Assembly (NCBI GenBank): GCA_029339505.1
Contig: JAQISU010000041.1
Span: 9,465,001 to 9,529,000, forward strand
Reading direction: 5' to 3'
DNA: 64,000 nucleotides
Source: Unio delphinus
Lineage: Eukaryota; Mollusca; Bivalvia; Unionida; Unionidae
The translations under genes were made by a program, and so were the position numbers. Below, piece by piece: positions 51,601-64,000 of the stretch. A model generated the notes under the pieces. That model saw only the letters and a program-made list of their open reading frames with translations. It did not search any database and was not told the origin of the DNA. Positions within the stretch are counted from its first letter, which is position 1, and each line of letters starts with the position of its first letter.

Positions 51601-54600
51601 TTATAACTGTATTACACGCATTTTACTGCTATCACCATTTATAAATCTATTACACACATTTTACTGCTATCACCATTTATAACTGTATTACACACATTTT
51701 ACTGCAATCACCATTCATAACTGTATTACACGCATTTTACTGCTATCACCATTTATAAATCTATTACACACATTTTACTGCTATCACCATTTATAACTGT
51801 ATTACACACATTTTACAGCTATCACTTTGTATAACTGTATTACACACATTTTACTGCTATCACCATTTATAACTGTATTACACACATTTTACTGCTATCA
51901 CCATTTATAACTATATTACACACATTTTACTGCTATCACCATTTATAAATCTATTACACACATTTTACTGCTATCACCATTTATAACTGTATTACACACA
52001 TTTTACTGCAATCACCATTTATAACTGTATTACACGCATTTTACTGCTATCACCATTTATAAATCTATTACACACATTTTACTGCTATCACCATTTATAA
52101 CTGTATTACACACATTTTACTGCTATCACTTTGTATAACTGTATTACACACATTTTACTGCTATCACCATTTATAAATCTATTACACGCATTTTACTTCT
52201 ATCACTTTGTATAACTGTATTACACACATTTTACTGCTATCACCATTTATAAATCTATTACACACATTTTACTTCTATCAATTTGTATAAATGTATTACA
52301 CACATTTTACTGCCATCACCATTTAGAAATCTATTACACGCATTTTACTGCTATCACCATTTATAAATCTATTACACACATTTTACTTCTATAACTTTGT
52401 ATAACTGTATTACACACATTTTACTGCTATCACCATTTATAAATCTATTACACGCATTTTACTGCTATCACCATTTATAAATCTATTACACACATTTTAC
52501 TGCTATCACCATTTATAAATCTATTACACACATTTTACTGCTATCACCATTAATAAATCTATTACACACATTTTACTGCTATCACTTTGTATAACTGTAT
52601 TACACGCATTTACTGCTATCACCATTTATAAATCTATTACACACATTTTACTTCTATCACTTTGTATAACTGTATAACACACATTTTACTGCTATCACCA
52701 TTTATAAATCTATTACACACATTTTACTGCTATCACCATTTATAACTGTATTACACGCATTTACTGCTATCACCATTTATAAATCTATTACACGCATTTT
52801 ACTGCTATCAACATTTATAACTATATTACACACATTTTACTGCTATCACTTTGTATAACTGTATTACACACATTTTACTGCTATCACCATTTATAAATCT
52901 ATTAAACACATTTTACTGCTATCACTTTTTATAACTGTATTACACACATTTTACTGCTATCACCATTTATAACTGTATTACACACATTTTACTGCTATCT
53001 CCATTTATAACTGTATTACACACATTTTACTGCTATCACTTTGTATAACTTTATTACACACATTTTACTGCTATTACCATTTATAACTATATTACACACA
53101 TTTTACTGCTATCACCATTTATAAATCTATTACACACATTTTACTGCTATCACCATTTATAACTGTATTACACACATTCTACTGCTATCACTTTGTTTAA
53201 CTGTATTACACACATTTCACTGCTATCACCATTTATAAATCTATTACACACATTTTACTGCTATCAAAATTTATAACTGTATTACACACATTTTACTGCT
53301 ATCACCATTTATAACTGTATTACACGCATTTTACTGCAATCATCATTTATAAATCTAATGCACACATTTTACTGCTATCACCATTTATAACTGTATTGCA
53401 CACATTTTACTGCTATCACCATTTATAACTATATTACACGCATTTTACTGCTATCACTTTGTATAACTGTATTACACGCATTTTACTGCTATCATCATTT
53501 ATAACTGTATTACACGCATTTTACTGCTATCACCATTTATAACTGTATTACACACATTTTACTGCTATCACTTTGTATAACTGTATTACACACATTTTAC
53601 TGCTATCACCATTTATAACTGTATTACACACATTTTACTGCTATCACTTTGTATAACTGTATTACACACATTTTATTGCTATCACCATTTATAACTATAT
53701 TACACACATTTTACTGCTATCACTTTGTATAACTGTATTACACACATTTTACTGCTATCACCATTTATAACTATATTACACACATTTTACTGCTATCACC
53801 ATTTATAAATCTATTACACACATTTTACTGCTATCACCATTTATAACCGTATTACACACATTTTACTGCAATCACCATTTATAACTGTATTACACGCATT
53901 TTACTGCTATCACCATTTATAAATCTATTACACACATTTTACTGCTATCACCATTTATAACTGTATTACACACATTTTACTGCAATCACCATTTATAACT
54001 GTATTACACGCATTTTACTGCTATCACCATTTATAAATCTATTACACACATTTTACTGCTATCACCATTTATAACTGTATTACACACATTTTACAGCTAT
54101 CACTTTGTATAACTGTATTACACACATTTTACTGCTATCACCATTTATAACTGTATTACACACATTTTACTGCTATCACCATTTATAACTATATTACACA
54201 CATTTTACTGCTATCACCATTTATAAATCTATTACACACATTTTACTGCTATCACCATTTATAACTGTATTACACACATTTTACTGCAATCACCATTTAT
54301 AACTGTATTACACGCATTTTACTGCTATCACCATTTATAAATCTATTACACACATTTTACTGCTATCACCATTTATAACTGTATTACACACATTTTACAG
54401 CTATCACTTTGTATAACTGTATTATACACATTTTACTGCTATCACCATTTATAAATCTATTACACACATTTTACTTCTATCACTTTGTATAACTGTATTA
54501 CACGCATTTTACTGCTATCGCCATTTATAAATCTATTACACACATTTCACTTCTATCACTTTGTATAACTGTATTACACACATTTTACTGCTATCACCAT

Positions 54601-57600
54601 TTATAAATCTATTACACACATTTTACTGCTATCACCATTTATAACTGTATTACACACATTTTACTGCTATCACTTTGTATAACTGTATTACACACATTTT
54701 ACTGCTATCACCATTTATAAATCTATTACACGCATTTTACTTCTATCACTTTGTATAACTGTATTACACACATTTTACTGCTATCACCATTTATAAATCT
54801 ATTACACACATTTTACTTCTATCACTTTGTATAAATGTATTACACACATTTTACTGCTATCACCATTTAGAAATCTATTACACGCATTTTACTCCTATCA
54901 CCATTTATAAATCTATTACACACATTTTACTTCTATAACTTTGTATAACTGTATTACACACATTTTACTGCTATCACCATTTATAAATCTATTACACGCA
55001 TTTTACTTCTATCACCATTTATAAATCTATTACACACATTTTACTGCTATCACCATTTATAAATCTATTACACACATTTTACTGCTATCACCATTAATAA
55101 ATCTATTACACACATTTTACTGCTATCACTTTGTATAACTGTATTACACGCATTTACTGCTATCACCATTTATAAATCTATTACACACATTTTACTTCTA
55201 TCACTTTGTATAACTGTATAACACACATTTACTGCTATCACCATTTATAAATCTATTACACACATTTTACTGCTATCACCATTTATAACTGTATTACACG
55301 CATTTACTGCTATCACCATTTATAAATCTATTACACGCATTTTACTGCTATCAACATTTATAACTATATTACACACATTTTACTGCTATCACTTTGTATA
55401 ACTGTATTACACACATTTTACTGCTATCACCATTTACAAATCTATTAAACACATTTTACTGCTATCACTTTTTATAACTGTATTACACACATTTTACTGC
55501 TATCACCATTTATAACTGTATTACACATATTTTACTGCTATCTCCATTTATAACTGTATTACACACATTTTACTGCTATCACTTTGTATAACTTTATTAC
55601 ACACATTTTACTGCTATTACCATTTATAACTATATTACACACATTTTACTGCTATCACCATTTATAAATCTATTACACACATTTTACTGCTATCACCATT
55701 TATAACTGTATTACACACATTCTACTGCTATCACTTTGTATAACTGTATTACACACATTTCACTGCTATCACCATTTATAAATCTATTACACACATTTTA
55801 CTGCTATCACCATTTATAACTGTATTACAAGCATTTCACTGCTATCAACATTTATAACTATATTACACACATTTTACTGCTATCACCATTTATAACTGTA
55901 TTACACACATTTCACTGCTATCAACATTTATAACTATATTACACGCATTTCACTGCTATCAAAATTTATAACTGTATTACACGCATTTTACTGCTATCAA
56001 CATTTATAAATCTATTACACACATTTTACTGCTATCACCATTTATAACTGTATTACACGCATTTCACTGCTATCAACATTTATAACTATATTAGACGCAT
56101 TTCACTGCTATCAACATTTATAACTGTATTACACGCATTTTACTGCTATCACCATTTATAAATCTATTACACACATTTTACTTCTATCACTTTGTATAAC
56201 TGTATTACACACATTTTACTGCTATCACCATTTATAAATCTATTGCACACATTTTACTGCTATCACCATTTATAACTGTATTGCACACATTTTACTGCTA
56301 TCACCATTTATAACTATATTACACGCATTTTACTGCTATCACTTTGTATAACTGTATTACACGCATTTTACTGCTATCATCATTTATAACTGTATTACAC
56401 ACATTTTACTGCTATCACTTTGTATAACTGTATTACACACATTTTACTGCTATCACCATTTATAACTGTATTACACACATTTTACTGCTATCACTTTGTA
56501 TAACTGTATTACACACATTTTACTGCTATCGCCATTTATAACTATATTACACACATTTTACTGCTATCACCATTTATAAATCTATTACACATTTTACTGC
56601 TATCACCATTTATAACTGTGTTACACGCATTTTACTGCTATTACTTTGTATAACTGTATTACACACATTTTACTGCTATCACCATTTATAAATATATTAC
56701 ACACATTTTACTGCTATCACCATTTATAACTGTATTACACACATTTTACTGCAATCACCATTTATAACTGTATTACACGCATTTTACTGCTATCACCATT
56801 TATAAATCTATTACACACATTTTACTGCTATCACCATTTATAAATCTATTACACACATTTTACTGCTATCACCATTTATAACTGTATTACACACATTTTA
56901 CTGCTATCACTTTGTATAACTGTATTACACACATTTTACTGCTATCACCATTTATAAATCTATTACACACATTTTACTTCTATCACTTTGTATAACTGTA
57001 TTACACGCATTTTACTGCTATCACCATTTATAAATCTATTACACACATTTCACTTCTATCACTTTGTATAACTGTATTACACACATTTTACTGCTATCAC
57101 CATTTATAAATCTATTACACACATTTTACTGCTATCACCATTTATAACTGTATTACACACATTTTACTGCTATCACTTTGTATGACTGTATTACACACAT
57201 TTTACTGCTATCACCATTTATAAATCTATTACACGCATTTTACTTCTATCACTTTGTATAACTGTATTACACACATTTTACTGCTATCACCATTTATAAA
57301 TCTATTACACACATTTTACTTCTATCACTTTGTATAACTGTATTACACACATTTTACTGCTATCACCATTTATAAATCTATTACACGCATTTTACTGCTA
57401 TCACCATTTATAAATCTATTACACACATTTTACTTCTATAACTTTGTATAACTGTATTACACACATTTTACTGCTATCACCATTTATAAATCTATTACAC
57501 GCATTTTACTGCTATCACCATTTATAAATCTATTACACACATTTTACCGCTATCACCATTTATAAATCTATTACACACATTTTACTGCTATCACCATTTA

Positions 57601-60600
57601 TAAATCTATTACACGCATTTTACTGCTATCACTTTGTATAACTGTATTACACGCATTTACTGCTATCACCATTTATAAATCTATTACACACATTTTACTG
57701 CTATCACCATTTATAACTGTATTACACGCATTTCACTGCTATCAACATTTATAACTATATTACACACATTTTACTGCTATCACCATTTATAACTGTATTA
57801 CACACATTTCACTGCTATCAACATTTATAACTATATTACACGCATTTCACTGCTATCAAAATTTATAACTGTATTACACGCATTTTACTGCTATCACCAT
57901 TTATAAATCTATTACACACATTTTACTGCTATCACCATTTATAACTGTATTACACGCATTTCACTGCTATCAACATTTATAACTATATTAGACGCATTTC
58001 ACTGCTATCAACATTTATAACTGTATTACACGCATTTTACTGCTATCACCATTTATAAATCTATTACACACATTTTACTTCTATCACTTTGTATAACTGT
58101 ATTACACACATTTTACTGCTATCACCATTTATAAATCTATTGCACACATTTTACTGCTATCACCATTTATAACTGTAATGAACACATTTTACTGCTATCA
58201 CCATTTATAACTATATTACACGCATTTTACTGCTATCACTTTGTATAACTGTATTACACGCATTTTACTGCTATCATCATTTATAACTGTATTACACGCA
58301 TTTTACTGCTATCACCATTTATAACTGTATTACACACATTTTACTGCTATCACTTTGTATAACTGTATTACACACATTTTACTGCTATCACCATTTATAA
58401 CTGTATTACACACATTTTACTGCTATCACTTTGTATAACTGTATTACACACATTTTACTGCTATCACCATTTATAACTATATTACACACATTTTACTGCT
58501 ATCACTTTGTATAACTGTATTACACACATTTTACTGCTATCACCATTTATAACTATATTACACACATTTTACTGCTATCACTTTGTATAACTGTATTACA
58601 CACATTTTACTGCTATCACCATTTATAAATCTATTACACACATTTTACTGCTATCACCATTTATAACTATATTACACACATTTTACTGCTATCACCATTT
58701 ATAAATCTATTACACACATTTTACTGCTCTCACCATTTATAACTGTATTACACACATTTTACTGCAATCACCATTTATAACTGTATTACACGCATTTTAC
58801 TGCTATCACCATTTAAAAATCTATTACACACATTTTACTTCTATCACTTTGTATAACTGTATTACACACATTTTACTGCTATCACCATTTATAAATCTAT
58901 TGCACACATTTTACTGCTATCACCATTTATAACTGTATTGCACACATTTTACTGCTATCACCCTTTATAACTATATTACACGCATTTTACTGCAATCACT
59001 TTGTATAACTGTATTACACGCATTTTACTGCTATCATCATTTATAACTGTATTACACGCATTTTACTGCTATCACCATTTATAACTGTATTACACACATT
59101 TCACTGCTATCACTTTGTATAACTGTATTACACACATTTTACTGCTATCACCATTTATAACTGTATTACACACATTTTACTGCTATCACTTTGTATAACT
59201 GTATTACACACATTTTACTGCTATCACCATTTATAACTATATTACACACATTTTACTGCTATCACTTTGTAAAACTGTATTACACACATTTTACTGCTAT
59301 CACCATTTATAACTATATTACACACATTTTACTGCTATCACCATTTATAAATCTATTACACACATTTTACTGCTATCACCATTTATAACTGTATTACACA
59401 CATTTTACTGCAATCACCATTTATAACTGTATTAAACGCATTTTACTGCTATCACCATTTATAAATCTATTACACACATTTTACTGCTATCACCATTTAT
59501 AACTGTATTACACACATTTTACTGCAATCACCATTCATAACTGTATTACACGCATTTTACTGCTATCACCATTTATAAATCTATTACACACATTTTACTG
59601 CTATCACCATTTATAACTGTATTACACACATTTTACAGCTATCACTTTGTATAACTGTATTACACACATTTTACTGCTATCACCATTTATAACTGTATTA
59701 CACACATTTTACTGCTATCACCATTTATAACTATATTACACACATTTTACTGCTATCACCATTTATAAATCTATTACACACATTTTACTGCTATCACCAT
59801 TTATAACTGTATTACACACATTTTACTGCAATCACCATTTATAACTGTATTACACGCATTTTACTGCTATCACCATTTATAAATCTATTACACACATTTT
59901 ACTGCTATCACCATTTATAACTGTATTACACACATTTTACAGCTATCATTTTGTATAACTGTATTACACACATTTTACTGCTATCACCATTTATAAATCT
60001 ATTACACACATTTTACTTCTATCACTTTGTATAACTGTATTACACGCATTTTACTGCTATCACCATTTATAAATCTAGTACACACATTTCACTTCTATCA
60101 CTTTGTATAACTGTATTACACACATTTTACTGCTATCACCATTTATAAATCTATTACACACATTTTACTGCTATCACCATTTATAACTGTATTACACACA
60201 TTTTACTGCTATCACTTTGTATAACTGTATTACACACATTTTACTGCTATCACCATTTATAAATCTATTACACGCATTTTACTTCTATCACTTTGTATAA
60301 CTGTATTACACACATTTTACTGCTATCACCATTTATAAATCTATTACACACATTTTACTTCTATCACTTTGTATAAATGTATTACACACATTTTACTGCT
60401 ATCACCATTTAGAAATCTATTACACGCATTTTACTGCTATCACCATTTATAAATCTATTACACACATTTTACTTCTATAACTTTGTATAACTGTATTACA
60501 CACATTTTACTGCTATCACCATTTATAAATCTATTACACGCATTTTACTGCTATCACCATTTATAAATCTATTACACACATTTTACTGCTATCACCATTT

Positions 60601-63600
60601 ATAAATCTATTACACACATTTTACTGCTATCACCATTAATAAATCTATTACACACATTTTACTGCTATCACTTTGTATAACTGTATTACACGCATTTACT
60701 GCTATCACCATTTATAAATCTATTACACACATTTTACTTCTATCACTTTGTATAACTGTATAACACACATTTTACTGCTATCACCATTTATAAATCTATT
60801 ACACACATTTTACTGCTATCACCATTTATAACTGTATTACACGCATTTACTGCTATCACCATTTATAAATCTATTACACGCATTTTACTGCTATCAACAT
60901 TTATAACTATATTACACACATTTTACTGCTATCACTTTGTATAACTGTATTACACACATTTTACTGCTATCACCATTTATAAATCTATTAAACACATTTT
61001 ACTTCTATCACTTTGTATAAATGTATTACACACATTTTACTGCTATCACCATTTAGAAATCTATTACACGCATTTTACTCCTATCACCATTTATAAATCT
61101 ATTACACACATTTTACTTCTATAACTTTGTATAACTGTATTACACACATTTTACTGCTATCATCATTTATAACTATATTACACACATTTTACTGCTATCA
61201 CCATTTATAAATCTATTACACACATTTTACTGCTATCACCATTTATAACTGTATTACACACATTCTACTGCTATCACTTTGTATAACTGTATTACACACA
61301 TTTCACTGCTATCACCATTTATAAATCTATTACACACATTTTACTGCTATCAAAATTTATAACTGTATTACACACATTTTACTGCTATCACCATTTATAA
61401 CTGTATTACACGCATTTTACTGCTATCATCATTTATAAATCTAATGCACACATTTTACTGCTATCACCATTTATAACTGTATTGCACACATTTTACTGCT
61501 ATCACCATTTATAACTATATTACACGCATTTTACTGCTATCACTTTGTATAACTGTATTACACGCATTTTACTGCTATCATCATTTATAACTGTATTACA
61601 CGCATTTTACTGCTATCACCATTTATAACTGTATTACACACATTTTACTGCTATCACTTTGTATAACTGTATTACACACATTTTACTGCTATCACCATTT
61701 ATAACTGTATTACACACATTTTACTGCTATCACTTTGTATAACTGTATTACACACATTTTATTGCTATCACTTTGTATAACTGTATTACACGCATTTTAC
61801 TGCTATCATCATTTATAACTGTATTACACGCATTTTACTGCTATCACCATTTATAACTGTATTACACACATTTTACTGCTATTACCATTTATAACTATAT
61901 TACACACATTTTACTGCTATCACCATTTATAAATCTATTACACACATTTTACTGCTATCACCATTTATAACTGTATTACACACATTCTACTGCTATCACT
62001 TTGTATAACTGTATTACACACATTTCACTGCTATCACCATTTATAAATCTATTACACACATTTTACTGCTATCAAAATTTATAACTGTATTACACACATT
62101 TTACTGCTATTACCATTTATAACTGTATTACACGCATTTTACTGCTATCGCCATTTATAAATCTATTGCACACATTTTACTGCTATCACCATTTATAACT
62201 GTATTGCACACATTTTACTGCTATCACCATTTATAACTATATTACACGCATTTTACTGCTATCACTTTGTATAACTGTATTACACGCATTTTACTGCTAT
62301 CATCATTTATAACTGTATTACACGCATTTTACTGCTATCACCATTTATAACTGTATTACACACATTTTACTGCTATCACTTTGTATAACTGTATTACACA
62401 CATTTTACTGCTATCACCATTTATAACTGTATTACACACATTTTACTGCTATCACTTTGTATAACTGTATTACACACATTTTATTGCTATCACCATTTAT
62501 AACTATATTACACACATTTTACTGCTATCACTTTGTATAACTGTATTACACACATTTTACTGCTATCACCATTTATAACTATATTACACACATTTTACTG
62601 CTATCACCATTTATAAATCTATTACACACATTTTACTGCTATCACCATTTATAACTGTATTACACACATTTTACTGCAATCACCATTTATAACTGTATTA
62701 TACGCATTTTACTGCTATCACCATTTATAAATCTATTACACACATTTTACTGCTATCACCATTTATAACTGTATTACACACATTTTACTGCAATCACCAT
62801 TTATAACTGTATTACACGCATTTTACTGCTATCACCATTTATAAATCTATTACACACATTTTACTGCTATCACCATTTATAACTGTATTACACACATTTT
62901 ACAGCTATCACTTTGTATAACTGTATTACACACATTTTACTGCTATCACCATTTATAACTGTATTACACACATTTTACTGCTATCACCATTTATAACTAT
63001 ATTACACACATTTTACTGCTATCACCATTTATAAATCTATTACACACATTTTACTGCTATCACCATTTATAACTGTATTACACACATTTTACTGCAATCA
63101 CCATTTATAACTGTATTACACGCATTTTACTGCTATCACCATTTATAAATCTATTACACACATTTTACTGCTATCACCATTTATAACTGTATTACACACA
63201 TTTTACAGCTATCACTTTGTATAACTGTATTATACACATTTTACTGCTCTCACCATTTATAAATCTATTACACACATTTTACTTCTATCACTTTGTATAA
63301 CTGTATTACACGCATTTTACTGCTATCACCATTTATAAATCTATTACACACATTTCACTTCTATCACTTTGTATAACTGTATTACACACATTTTACTGAT
63401 ATCACCATTTATAAATCTATTACACACATTTTACTGCTATCACCATTTATAACTGTATTACACACATTTTACTGCTATCACTTTGTATAACTGTATTACA
63501 GACATTTTACTGCTATCACCATTTATAAATCTATTACACGCATTTTACTTCTATCACTTTGTATAACTGTATTACACACATTTTACTGCTATCACGATTT

Positions 63601-64000
63601 ATAAATCTATTACACACATTTTACTTCTATCACATTGTATAACTGTATTACACACATTTTACTGCTATCACCATTTAGAAATCTATTACACGCATTTTAC
63701 TGCTATCACCATTTATAAATCTGTTACACACATTTTACTTCTATAACTTTGTATAACTGTATTACACACATTTTACTGCTATCACCATTTATAAATCTAT
63801 TACACGCATTTTACTGCTATCACCATTTATAAATCTATTACACACATTTTACTGCTATCACCATTTATAAATCTATTATACACATTTTACTGCTATCACT
63901 TTGTATAACTGTATTACACGCATTTACTGCTATCACCATTTATAAATCTATTACACACATTTTACTTCTATCACTTTGTATAACTGTATTACACACATTT
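45689..64000. repeat. 38-bp satellite array, right block, runs off the window
   Basis: The same monomer continues after the inserted LTR element for at least 18.3 kb, about 480 copies, to the last base shown. The first bases (ATTAC) repeat the last bases before the insertion. Blocks of variant monomers recur at fixed distances within this part, showing repeated large duplications. Nothing other than the satellite is present. Confidence 0.97.

Overview
This is eukaryotic, AT-rich, intron-containing animal DNA. Host exons are short with GT..AG introns, simple repeats are abundant, and transposable elements of several classes are nested in one another. The mix of Gmr1-type Gypsy elements, a GTF2IRD2-like hAT, a probable Polinton remnant and an intron carrying an uncatalogued DNA transposon suggests a marine invertebrate, most likely a mollusc and probably a bivalve. 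That assignment is inference; no species marker is present.

Layout: 81-3550 is a complete but dead hAT element bounded by 15-18 bp terminal repeats and an 8-bp target duplication. 3559-5360 holds non-coding DNA with a (GT)n run and about 11 near-identical copies of a 31-bp repeat. 5361-9116 carries the last two exons of an EF-hand calcium-binding protein gene (+). Their intron houses a 2.4-kb DNA transposon (6045-8440) with an intact 561-codon minus-strand ORF, flanked by microsatellites. 10966-12902 is a string of broken minus-strand ORFs that look like a Polinton/Maverick remnant. 13321-19688 is an old, broken Gypsy-type LTR retrotransposon (minus). It abuts a broken LINE (19689-21655). A foldback element lies at 21906-22058, a second dead hAT at 23314-24184, and an intron-bearing fragment resembling CNOT1 with two frameshifts at 26347-26922.

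From 28421 to the window end the DNA is essentially one satellite: a 38-bp monomer repeated for about 28 kb within the window and continuing beyond it. Variant monomers recur at fixed larger spacings (about 1.7 kb, 1.8 kb, 2.5 kb, 7.8 kb and 9.6 kb), so the array has grown by nested block duplication. One 7.2-kb LTR retrotransposon (38463-45688) is inserted cleanly in it, with 5-bp target duplication ATTAC, two almost identical 1.25-kb LTRs, a tRNA-Leu-type primer site and one long gag-pol frame broken by a single stop codon in RNase H.

Both LTR elements have integrase before reverse transcriptase, the Copia-like domain order known from Gmr1-type Gypsy elements, but they use different tRNA primers (Pro and Leu). 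The most novel items are the intronic transposon with its unclassified transposase, and the organisation of the 38-bp satellite with its young insertion.
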